Shown here: positions 7,486-14,360 of the stretch, one piece after another | Layout: every line of letters begins with the position of its first letter | Numbering within the stretch: the stretch's first letter is position 1 | Assembly: GCA_035288045.1 (NCBI GenBank) | Contig: DATEBA010000067.1 | Span: 1 to 22,903, forward strand | Direction of reading: 5' to 3' | From: DATEBA01 sp035288045 | GTDB taxonomy: Bacteria > Actinomycetota > UBA4738 > HRBIN12 | DNA: 22,903 bases | The notes under the pieces: model-generated | Told to the model about the DNA's origin: nothing | Database searches by the model: none | The model's input: only the letters and a program-made list of their open reading frames with translations | Translations under genes and position numbers: made by a program

Positions 7486-8403
7486 TCAGACCTCTCCGGC
7501 GGCGTTGACGAGCCAGGTCCCGAAGCGCTCGTCCGCCGCGCTCGCGAGGCACCTGGCGAAGTGCCTGTCCGCGTACTCGACGTAGTCGACGTCGAGCGTC
7601 GAGATGCCCTGCTGGACCACGCCCCACATCGCCTCGCGGAAGTCCGACATGATCCGCATGAGGCAGAGGCGCGCCTCGTTCGCCGGCGTGACGCGTCCGA
7701 AGTAGAGTTCCAGGAGCGTTCGCTGTGCGTCCCTGGAGATGCCGTTGTTCACCGAGAGGTTCCCGAGGTCGAAGAACGGGTCGCCCATCCCCGCGTACTC
7801 GTAGTCGACGATCACGACGCGGTCGTTAGCCACCAGGAAGTTCGCGTTCAGGAGATCGTTGTGACACGGGCGCGGCGGGATCGGTGCCGCGGAGAAGGTC
7901 TTCTCGATCGCGGCCGCGCGCTCGTGGGCGTCATCGTACGCGCGTGGGATCGGCACACGGCGCGCGGCCGCGACCTCGCGGTACTCCTCCACCACGCGGA
8001 ACGCGTCGAACGCCGTGGGGATCGGCCCCATCGCGTGGATCGCCTTCACCGAGGCGACGACTCGCTCTAGCACGTCGCGCCGCTCCAGGTCCTCCGAAGG
8101 AAGCGGGTCGGCCTCGACGAACCGGGTAACGAGCGCCCCGTGCTCCGGCAGGAAGGCGACGACCTCGGGGGCGACCCCGGCCGCCGCCGCGGCCGTGGCC
8201 GCCCGGAACTCGGCCTCGCGGTCGATCCCGAGCAGCCCCGTGTCTTTTCCCGCGAGCCTGACGACGAACGAGCCCCCGGCCACGTCGACGCGGAAGTTGC
8301 TGTTCGTGATCCCGGCCTCTAGCGCAGTCACCCCGTCGGGCTCCGCGTCCGGCCACGCGTCGAGGATCACCGCCTCCAGGGCCGGATCCAGGTCAGCCGT
8401 CAC
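7486..8403 (-). CDS. Choline-kinase-like (APH superfamily) phosphotransferase (second copy)
   Basis: A 305-residue small-molecule kinase related to the one at 3833-4726. Key features: AGITNSNFRV (30-39), VVRLAGKDT (47-55) with a following Asp-Arg-Glu-Ala-Glu like LicA/choline kinases, catalytic loop CHNDLLNAN (180-188; H181, D183, N188), and VDYEYAGMGDP (199-209; D200 metal ligand). The GTG start overlaps the stop of the upstream SDR gene by 4 bases (GTGA), and the next gene, a sarcosine-dehydrogenase-like flavoprotein, starts two bases after its stop, so the three genes form one transcription unit. The position between an alcohol-type dehydrogenase and an N-demethylase suggests a catabolic role on an amino alcohol or its derivative. 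Substrate is inferred, family is clear. Confidence 0.86.
   Translation of the reverse strand: MTADLDPALEAVILDAWPDAEPDGVTALEAGITNSNFRVDVAGGSFVVRLAGKDTGLLGIDREAEFRAATAAAAAGVAPEVVAFLPEHGALVTRFVEADPLPSEDLERRDVLERVVASVKAIHAMGPIPTAFDAFRVVEEYREVAAARRVPIPRAYDDAHERAAAIEKTFSAAPIPPRPCHNDLLNANFLVANDRVVIVDYEYAGMGDPFFDLGNLSVNNGISRDAQRTLLELYFGRVTPANEARLCLMRIMSDFREAMWGVVQQGISTLDVDYVEYADRHFARCLASAADERFGTWLVNAAGEV
7491..7497 (-). promoter_or_regulatory. Ribosome binding site that fixes a TTG start
   Basis: On the - strand GGAGAGG lies within the last codons of the kinase gene, 7 bases before TTG at 7483. It decides the start of the dehydrogenase and makes translational coupling with the kinase likely. Confidence 0.65.
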
Positions 8404-9203
8404 GTCGAGCCCAGCGCGATCGTCACGGCCTCGCCGTTGATCCCGCTCGCCGACTCGCTCGCGAGGAAGGCGATAGTGTCGGCGGCCTCCTCGGTCGTGA
8501 CGAACCGCCCGGACGGATACTCGGCCGCCCAGGCTGTCAGCACCTCCTCGCTCGTCACCCCGCGCCGCTCGGCCTCGATCTCGGCCTTACGATCCGCGAG
8601 CCGCGTGTGGACCCATCCGGGCAGCACGGCGTTGCACGTGACGTCGAAGGGCGCGACGTCCTGGGCAACGGCCCGCATGAGGCCGAGGAGCCCGTGCTTG
8701 GACGCGCAGTAGGACGCCATCGACGGCCACCCGTACTCGCCCGAGGTCGAGCTCACCATCACTATCCGGCCCCACCGTCGCTCGATCATGTCCCCGACCG
8801 CTAGCCTGGTGAGCTCGAACGGCGCGGCGAGGTTCACCGACATCATCTCGTCCCACAGCTCGCGCGAGATCTCTTGGATCGGCCGGTCCCGGTAGGAACC
8901 GATCCCGGCGTTGTTGACCAGGATGTCGATCGGCCCAAGTCGCCGCCGGGCCTCATCGACGATTCGCGCGCAGCCCTCCGACGTGGCGACCGACTCGACC
9001 AGGTACTCGACCGGGGTCTCGGCGGCGAGAGCGGCGAGCTCGCGCTCGGTCCGGGAGACGCCCATCACCCGCGCGCCGACGGCCGCGAGGGCCCTCGCGG
9101 TCGCCAGCCCGATCCCGCGCCCGGCGCCTGTGACGAGAGCGACCCTGCCGGCCAGGAACCTGCCGGAGGAGAACGAGGGCGCGAACGATCCTGCGTGCTC
9201 CAC
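8400..9203 (-). CDS. Short-chain dehydrogenase/reductase
   Basis: A classical SDR of 267 residues, an NAD(P)-dependent alcohol/ketone oxidoreductase. With the GTG at 9203 as start, the cofactor motif TGAGRGIG is at 25-32, NNAG at 97-100, and the catalytic Ser152, Tyr165 and Lys169 (YCASK) have normal spacing. The frame also offers ATG 9269, which would add 22 residues but would overlap the ilvB promoter; SDRs normally begin close to the glycine motif, so I prefer 9203. A TAGGGT box ten bases upstream (- strand) may be a -10 for a nearly leaderless message; no clear Shine-Dalgarno is present. First gene of SDR-kinase-dehydrogenase, with a 4-base overlap to the kinase. A role in oxidising an alcohol group of the pathway substrate is inferred. 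Confidence 0.85.
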   Translation of the reverse strand: MEHAGSFAPSFSSGRFLAGRVALVTGAGRGIGLATARALAAVGARVMGVSRTERELAALAAETPVEYLVESVATSEGCARIVDEARRRLGPIDILVNNAGIGSYRDRPIQEISRELWDEMMSVNLAAPFELTRLAVGDMIERRWGRIVMVSSTSGEYGWPSMASYCASKHGLLGLMRAVAQDVAPFDVTCNAVLPGWVHTRLADRKAEIEAERRGVTSEEVLTAWAAEYPSGRFVTTEEAADTIAFLASESASGINGEAVTIALGST

Positions 9204-9250
9204 GGTCCGGTGAACCCTACCGCACGGTGCTGCCGGGTCGTGCCCGGGGG

Positions 9251-9278
9251 TTGACAGGATGGCGGCCATCTCTACACT
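9251..9278 (+). promoter_or_regulatory. Promoter of the ilv-leu operon
   Basis: TTGACA (9251-9256), a perfect -35, is followed after 16 bases by TACACT (9273-9278), a good -10 for a high-G+C genome. Transcription would start near 9285, just 3 bases before the leader peptide ATG at 9288, so the leader would be read from an almost leaderless message. It faces away from the SDR gene. Confidence 0.75.
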
Positions 9279-9287
9279 AGTTGGACC

Positions 9288-9338
9288 ATGTTCGAGACAG
9301 GAACGCCGAGGCAGCAGTCACTCGTACTTATCGGCTAG
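9288..9338 (+). CDS. ilv operon leader peptide (attenuator control), 16 aa
   Basis: A short reading frame starts at ATG 9288 and ends at TAG 9336-9338, encoding MFETGTPRQQSLVLIG. Four consecutive codons, CTC GTA CTT ATC (9321-9332), specify Leu-Val-Leu-Ile, exactly the end products of the operon that follows. GTA and CTT, and the preceding TCA, are rare in the neighbouring genes, which strongly prefer G or C in the third position; this should slow the ribosome when charged tRNAs are scarce. It starts 3 bases after the predicted transcription start and is followed by a terminator hairpin. Similar leader peptides are known upstream of ilvBNC in Corynebacterium and of ilv/leu operons in enterobacteria. 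The peptide itself likely has no function beyond being translated. Confidence 0.85.
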   Translation: MFETGTPRQQSLVLIG

Positions 9339-9374
9339 GCGCGGGCGGGCCCAGGAGGCCCGCGACCCCGCGCC
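9338..9374 (+). promoter_or_regulatory. Alternative leader RNA pairings of the ilv attenuator
   Basis: Just after the leader codons the RNA can form competing stems. One is 8 bp, 9338-9345 with 9367-9374. Another is a 7-bp stem with 5-base loop, 9345-9351 with 9357-9363. In addition 9343-9349 (GGGCGGG) can pair with 9383-9389, which would break the left arm of the terminator. A ribosome stalled on the Leu-Val-Leu-Ile codons or released at the stop would change which stem forms. Pairings are seen by eye; the switching order is inferred. Confidence 0.55.
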
Positions 9375-9377
9375 GGA

Positions 9378-9403
9378 GACCCCTCGCCCAGCGGGGGGTT
9401 TTT
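9378..9403 (+). terminator. Attenuator terminator upstream of ilvB
   Basis: GACCCCTCG (9378-9386) pairs with CGGGGGGTT (9392-9400) around a 5-base loop CCCAG, giving a 9-bp stem with two G-U pairs, and the T run extends through 9403. This is an intrinsic terminator placed 40 bases after the leader peptide stop and 74 bases before ilvB, as expected for transcription attenuation. Confidence 0.8.
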
Positions 9404-9476
9404 CATACCCGGGTCCAACCAGACACCGGGGGACCGGCAAGGGCGGAGCAAGCCGCGAGGTCCAAGGAGGAGAAAG

Positions 9477-11222
9477 ATGAAGGTGACCGGCGCGCAGGCG
9501 CTGTTCAAGGCCCTCGAAGGCGAGGGCGTCGACACGATCTTCGGCATCCCGGGAGGGGCGATCCTTCCCGCCTACGACCCACTGATCGATGCAAACATCC
9601 GACACGTGCTCACGCGCCACGAGCAGGGCGCCGGGCACGCCGCCGAGGGCTACGCGTGGGCGACCGGGAAGGTGGGCGTTTGCATGGCGACATCCGGGCC
9701 CGGCGGCTGCAACCTCGTAACCGCACTCGCCGACGCGAAGATGGACTCCGTGCCGGTCGTCGCCATCACCGGCCAGGTCCCCACCCCCGTGGTCGGCAAC
9801 GACGCCTTCCAGGAGGCCGACATCACCGGCATCACCATGCCGGTCACCAAGCACAACTTCCTCGTGAAACGTGCGGAGGATGTGGCCGAGACGATCCGTG
9901 AGGCGTTTCACATCGCGAGCACGGGACGCCCGGGGCCGGTCCTCGTCGACGTGCCGAAGGACGTCCTGCTCCAGGACACGACGTGGCACTGGCCCGAGCG
10001 GGTCGACCTTCCCGGCTACCGCCCGACGACCAAGGGGAACCTCCGGCAGGTGCGCGAGGCCGTGAAGCTGATCCTCGAGTCCGAGCGGCCGGTCCTCTAC
10101 GTCGGCGGGGGGATCATCAAGGCGAACGCGACGAAGGACCTCTTCGCGCTGGCGACCGAGGGACGGCTGCCTGTCGTGACGACGCTGATGGCCCGGGGCG
10201 CGTTCCCCGACTCGCACGAGCTCTGCCTCGGCATGCCGGGAATGCACGGAAACTACACCGCGGTCACGGCCATGCAGCAGGCAGACGTCCTCGTCGCGCT
10301 GGGAGCGCGATTCGACGACCGCGTCACCGGCAAGCTCGCCGCGTTCGCGCCGCACGCGAAGGTGGTCCACGTCGACATCGATCCCGCGGAGATCGGCAAG
10401 AACCGCGTCGCCGACATCCCGATCGTCGGCGACGCGCGCGACGTCACCGCCAAGCTGCTCACCGAGCTGCGCCGCCAGCAGGAGGAGCGCGGCGGGGTGC
10501 CCGACCGCTCGGCGTGGCTGTCCACCCTCAGCGCCTGGAAGGAGCGGTACCCGTACCGCTACGATCAGCCCTCAGACGGACCGCTCAAGCCCCAGTTCGT
10601 CATCGAGCGGCTGTACGAGCACTCAAGGGACGCGATCGTCGTCGCCGGCGTCGGACAGCACCAGATGTGGGCGTCCCAGTTCTGGCACTTCGAGGAGCCG
10701 CGGACCTGGATCAACTCGGGTGGCCTTGGAACGATGGGGTTCGCCGTGCCTGCGGCCCTCGGCGCGGCGGCGGGCCGGCCGGACAAGCAGGTCGTCGCGA
10801 TCGACGGCGACGGCTGTTTCCAGATGACCGCCCAGGAGCTCGCGACGTCGACCGCCGAGAAGATCCCGTTCGTCACGGCGATCATCAACAACGCCTACCT
10901 CGGCATGGTCCGGCAATGGCAGGAGCTCTTCTACAACGAGCGCTACTCGCAGGTGTACCTCTCCCACGACGTGCCCGACTACGCGAAGCTCGCCGAGGCG
11001 TACGGGTGCGTCGGCCTGCGCGTGGAGCACCCCGACGAGGTGGACGCGACGATCGAGAAGGCGCTCTCGATCGAGGATCGAAGCGTCGTGATCGACTTCC
11101 GGGTCGACCCGTTCGAGAACTGCTACCCGATGGTCCCAGCCGGGGCCTCGAACGACGACATCATCCTGGGACCCGAGGCCGCGATCCCGACCGAGGACCC
11201 CGCGGAGGCACCGATCGCATGA
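9477..11222 (+). CDS. ilvB: Acetolactate synthase, large (catalytic) subunit
   Basis: Condenses two pyruvates to acetolactate, or pyruvate and 2-oxobutyrate to acetohydroxybutyrate, the first common step of valine, leucine and isoleucine synthesis. The 581-residue protein has the normal length and order of thiamine-diphosphate, central and C-terminal domains. Glu49 in RHEQGAGHAAEG is the cofactor-activating glutamate; the thiamine-diphosphate motif runs from G444-D445-G446 to N471-N472. The usual GPGATN is GPGGCN here (74-79). ATG 9477 follows AAGGAGG (9464-9470). Expression should be set by the promoter at 9251 and the leader attenuator. The regulatory subunit gene follows 7 bases after the stop. 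Confidence 0.97.
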   Translation: MKVTGAQALFKALEGEGVDTIFGIPGGAILPAYDPLIDANIRHVLTRHEQGAGHAAEGYAWATGKVGVCMATSGPGGCNLVTALADAKMDSVPVVAITGQVPTPVVGNDAFQEADITGITMPVTKHNFLVKRAEDVAETIREAFHIASTGRPGPVLVDVPKDVLLQDTTWHWPERVDLPGYRPTTKGNLRQVREAVKLILESERPVLYVGGGIIKANATKDLFALATEGRLPVVTTLMARGAFPDSHELCLGMPGMHGNYTAVTAMQQADVLVALGARFDDRVTGKLAAFAPHAKVVHVDIDPAEIGKNRVADIPIVGDARDVTAKLLTELRRQQEERGGVPDRSAWLSTLSAWKERYPYRYDQPSDGPLKPQFVIERLYEHSRDAIVVAGVGQHQMWASQFWHFEEPRTWINSGGLGTMGFAVPAALGAAAGRPDKQVVAIDGDGCFQMTAQELATSTAEKIPFVTAIINNAYLGMVRQWQELFYNERYSQVYLSHDVPDYAKLAEAYGCVGLRVEHPDEVDATIEKALSIEDRSVVIDFRVDPFENCYPMVPAGASNDDIILGPEAAIPTEDPAEAPIA

Positions 11223-11229
11223 GTCGCGA

Positions 11230-11796
11230 ATGAGCCTGCACACGATCTCCGTCCTCGTGGAAGACAAGCCGGGTGTGCTCACGCGGGTGGCCGGTCTGTT
11301 CGCGGCGCGCGGCTTCAACATCGACTCCCTCGCGGTTGGGCCCACCGAGGAGCCCGGTCTGTCGCGCATGACGATCGTCGTGAACGTCGAGAGCAAACCC
11401 CTCGAGCAGGTCACGAAGCAGCTCAACAAGCTCGTCAACGTGATCAAGGTGCTGGAGCACGACCCGGGCGACGCGGTGGAGCGCGAGCTGCTGCTGGTCA
11501 AGGTCCGCGCGGAGGGCGAGGCGCGCGCGCGGATAATGGAGATCTGCGACGTGTTCCGCGTCCGCGTGCTCGCCGTTACGCACCGGACGCTCACGATCGA
11601 GGGCACGGGGATGCCCGACAAGCTCGAGGCGCTGCTCGAGTTGCTCTCGGACTTCGGCATCGTGGAGCTTGCCCGGACGGGGCGGATCGCCCTTGCACGC
11701 GGCGACCGTGGGATCCGCGAGCGCGTGCAGCGAGGCTACGCGCCGCGCGCGGTGAGCGCCGGCGGTGACGAGGGATGGACCGGAGGAGGCGTGTAG
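11230..11796 (+). CDS. ilvN: Acetolactate synthase, small (regulatory) subunit
   Basis: Binds and activates the large subunit and confers feedback inhibition, normally by valine. The protein has 188 residues: an N-terminal ACT domain (about 3-78, with VLVEDKPGVLTRVAGLF and RGFNIDSL) and the C-terminal ALS_ss_C-type domain (about 85-160). The tail of about 25 residues after the conserved core (from about GIRERVQRG) is a little longer than in many homologues, which are about 160-175 residues. There is no strong Shine-Dalgarno directly before ATG 11230; GGAGG at 11204-11208 is rather distant, so translation may depend on coupling with ilvB. Three bases separate its stop from ilvC. Confidence 0.95.
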   Translation: MSLHTISVLVEDKPGVLTRVAGLFAARGFNIDSLAVGPTEEPGLSRMTIVVNVESKPLEQVTKQLNKLVNVIKVLEHDPGDAVERELLLVKVRAEGEARARIMEICDVFRVRVLAVTHRTLTIEGTGMPDKLEALLELLSDFGIVELARTGRIALARGDRGIRERVQRGYAPRAVSAGGDEGWTGGGV

Positions 11797-11799
11797 GCG

Positions 11800-12813
11800 A
11801 TGGCGACGATCTACTACGAGAAGGACTCGGATCGTTCGGCCCTCGAGGGCCAGAAGATCGCGGTGCTCGGCTACGGGTCGCAGGGCCACGCTCACGCGCT
11901 GAACCTCAAGGACTCCGGCTTCGACGTCCGTGTCGGCCTTCGGGAGGGCTCGAGCTCGTGGTCGAAGGCCGAGGAGGCGGGCCTCCGGGTGCTCCCCACC
12001 GCCGACTGTGTCCGGCAGGCCGACGTCGTCATGGTCCTTCTTCCCGACACCTCGCAGGCGGCGGTCTACGAGGCCGAGATCGGGCCGAACCTTGCTCGGG
12101 GGAACATGCTCATGTTCGCCCACGGGTTCAACATCCACTTCGGCACGATCGCGCCGCCCGAGGGGGTCGACGTGACGATGATCGCCCCCAAGGGCCCCGG
12201 CCACCTGCTCCGGCGAACCTACGAGCAGGGGATCGGCACCCCGGCGCTCGTCGCCATACACCAGGACGCCACCGGGAACGCGCTCACCCGTGCGCTCGCG
12301 TACGCGGCCGGCATCGGCGTCGCCCGCGCCGGCGTGATCGAGACGACGTTCAAGGAGGAGACCGAGACCGACCTGTTCGGAGAGCAGACCGTCCTCTGCG
12401 GCGGGGTGACGGCGCTCGTGCAGGCGGGGTTCGAGACCCTTGTCGAAGCGGGGTACCAGCCCGAGATCGCCTACTTCGAGTGCCTCCACGAGCTGAAGCT
12501 GATCGTGGACCTCATGTACGAGGGCGGCATGAACTGGATGCGCTACTCGATCTCCGAAACGGCAGAGTACGGGGACTACACGCGCGGGCCGCGGGTCGTG
12601 GACGACCGCACCCGCACGGAGATGCGCCGGATACTGGACGAGATCCAGAGCGGCCAGTTCGCCAAGGAGTGGATCGCGGAGGCGGAGTCGGGCTTCCCGA
12701 ACTTCCTCGCGCTCCGGCGGGAGGAGCGCACGTCCCAGCTCGAGCGGGTCGGTAGCGAGCTCCGTTCTATGATGCCCTGGCTGGAGTCGGGGAAGAAGGT
12801 GGTCCCCGAATGA
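11800..12813 (+). CDS. ilvC: Ketol-acid reductoisomerase, class I
   Basis: Isomerises and reduces acetolactate or acetohydroxybutyrate to the dihydroxy acid with NADPH and Mg2+. The 337-residue length is typical of class I. The nucleotide motif GYGSQGHA is at 24-31; Arg48 and Ser51-53 in the following loop fit NADPH preference. His108, Lys131 (PKGPGH), the metal ligands Asp191 and Glu195 (DLFGEQ), Glu227 and Glu231, and Ser252 are all present. GGAGGAGG at 11782-11789 precedes ATG 11800. The stop overlaps the leuA start by 4 bases (ATGA). Confidence 0.97.
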   Translation: MATIYYEKDSDRSALEGQKIAVLGYGSQGHAHALNLKDSGFDVRVGLREGSSSWSKAEEAGLRVLPTADCVRQADVVMVLLPDTSQAAVYEAEIGPNLARGNMLMFAHGFNIHFGTIAPPEGVDVTMIAPKGPGHLLRRTYEQGIGTPALVAIHQDATGNALTRALAYAAGIGVARAGVIETTFKEETETDLFGEQTVLCGGVTALVQAGFETLVEAGYQPEIAYFECLHELKLIVDLMYEGGMNWMRYSISETAEYGDYTRGPRVVDDRTRTEMRRILDEIQSGQFAKEWIAEAESGFPNFLALRREERTSQLERVGSELRSMMPWLESGKKVVPE

Positions 12814-14360
12814 GCGCGGAAGGCAACGTAGTACGGATCTTCGACACGACGCTCCGTGACGGGGAGCAGGCGCCGGGCATCGCGCTGACGCGGGCGGAGA
12901 AGGTCGAGATCGCCGAGCAGCTCTCCCGTCTCGGCGTCGACATACTCGAGGCCGGGTTCCCGATCTCCAGCGAGGGCGAGTTCGAGGCCGTCCGCGAGAT
13001 CGCGACGAGCGTCCGCGGACCGGTGATCGCGGCCCTCGCGCGTGTGACCCCGCAGGACATCGACCGGGCAGGCGAGGCCCTCAAGGGAGCCGACCGCTTC
13101 CGGATCCACGTGTTCATCTCGACGAGCGACGTGCAGGTGAAGGACATGCTGCGGATGACGCGCGACCAGGTTCTGCGGGCCTCGGTCGAGGGCGTGAAGC
13201 ACGCGCTGGGCTACACGGACGATGTGGAGTTCTCGGCCCAGGACGCGACGCGGACCGACCGCGACTTCCTGTTCGCCGTCTTCGACGCCGCCGTCCAGGC
13301 CGGGGCGACGACGATCAACATCCCAGACACGGTCGGCTACGCGATGCCCCACGAGTTCGGGGAGCTCGTGCGCCAGGTCCGGGAGCGGACGCCCGACCAC
13401 GTGACGATCTCCACGCACTGCCACAACGACCTGGGACTGGCGGTGGCCAACTCGCTCGCCGGCATCGTGAACGGAGCGAGGCAGGTCGAGGTCGCCGTGA
13501 ACGGGATCGGCGAGCGGGCGGGCAACTGTTCACTAGAGGAGATCGGGATGATCGTGCGCACGCGTGGCCAGACGCTCGGCGTCTCACACGGGCTCAACCT
13601 GAAGGAGATCATCCGGACGTCGCGCCTGGTCTCGATGCTGACCGGCTACCCGGTTCAGCCGAACAAGGCGGTCGTCGGGTCCTCTGCATTCGCTCACGAG
13701 AGCGGGATCCATCAGCACGGCGTGCTCATGAACCGCGCGACCTACGAGATCATGGACCCGCTGGAGATCGGCCTGGAGGGCAACCGCCTCGTGCTCGGCA
13801 AGCACAGCGGGCGGCACGCGTTCGCCGACGCGCTCCAGAAGATGGGCTACGAGCTCTCGAAGGAGCACCTCGACCGAGCGTTCGCGCGGTTCAAGGATCT
13901 CGCCGACCGGAAGATACAGCTCACCGACCAGGACCTCGAGGCGATAGTCGCCGAGGAGATGGGCACGACCAAGGAGGACGTACTCGTCCTCGACGCGCTT
14001 CAGGTCGGCGGCGGGACGCATCTCCACCCGCGGGCGACGGTCCGGCTCAGGAAGGGCGACGAGGTGATCGAGGAGTCGGCGATGGGCGACGGTCTGATCG
14101 ACGCCGCGTGTACGGCGATAGGCCGGGCGGCCGGCGTCGAGGCGCGACTCGTGTCGTTCAACGTTTCGGCGGTGACGGGCGGCTCGGACGCTCTCGGCGA
14201 CGTCGTTATCCAGCTCGACGTCGAGGGCCGGCGGGTCACGGGCCGGGGCGTGTCGGTGGACGTTGTGGAGGCGTCGGCGCGAGCCTACCTTGCGGCGATC
14301 AACCGGGCGCTCTCTGCCGGTGCCGAAGGCCAGGCCGACGATCCGAAGGTCATCCCGTGA
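12810..14360 (+). CDS. leuA: 2-isopropylmalate synthase
   Basis: Condenses acetyl-CoA with 2-oxoisovalerate, the committed step to leucine. The 516-residue protein has an HMGL-like TIM barrel (about 8-280) with FDTTLRDGEQ (11-20; R16, D17, and metal ligand D12) and HCHNDLG (203-209), a linker with FAHESGIHQHG and GKHSGRHAF, and a C-terminal LeuA allosteric dimer domain (about 385-505) that normally senses leucine. Length and GKHSGRHAF match the bacterial LeuA type 1 group. A second HMGL-like enzyme, citramalate synthase, lies two genes downstream, so the LeuA call rests on these motifs rather than on operon position alone. It overlaps ilvC and leuB by 4 bases each. Confidence 0.95.
   Translation: MSAEGNVVRIFDTTLRDGEQAPGIALTRAEKVEIAEQLSRLGVDILEAGFPISSEGEFEAVREIATSVRGPVIAALARVTPQDIDRAGEALKGADRFRIHVFISTSDVQVKDMLRMTRDQVLRASVEGVKHALGYTDDVEFSAQDATRTDRDFLFAVFDAAVQAGATTINIPDTVGYAMPHEFGELVRQVRERTPDHVTISTHCHNDLGLAVANSLAGIVNGARQVEVAVNGIGERAGNCSLEEIGMIVRTRGQTLGVSHGLNLKEIIRTSRLVSMLTGYPVQPNKAVVGSSAFAHESGIHQHGVLMNRATYEIMDPLEIGLEGNRLVLGKHSGRHAFADALQKMGYELSKEHLDRAFARFKDLADRKIQLTDQDLEAIVAEEMGTTKEDVLVLDALQVGGGTHLHPRATVRLRKGDEVIEESAMGDGLIDAACTAIGRAAGVEARLVSFNVSAVTGGSDALGDVVIQLDVEGRRVTGRGVSVDVVEASARAYLAAINRALSAGAEGQADDPKVIP

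Noticed and set aside
9204..9269. N-terminal extension of the SDR to ATG 9269
   Set aside because: It would place coding sequence over the ilv -35 region and put the glycine motif unusually late; GTG 9203 gives a normal SDR length.
9408..9437. Second stem-loop in the ilvB leader (GGTCC with GGACC)
   Set aside because: Only 5 bp with a 14-base loop and no T run; too weak to call as a regulatory element.
11161..12489. 442-codon open frame on the - strand
   Set aside because: Antisense to ilvN and ilvC; no family motif and no upstream promoter or ribosome binding site.
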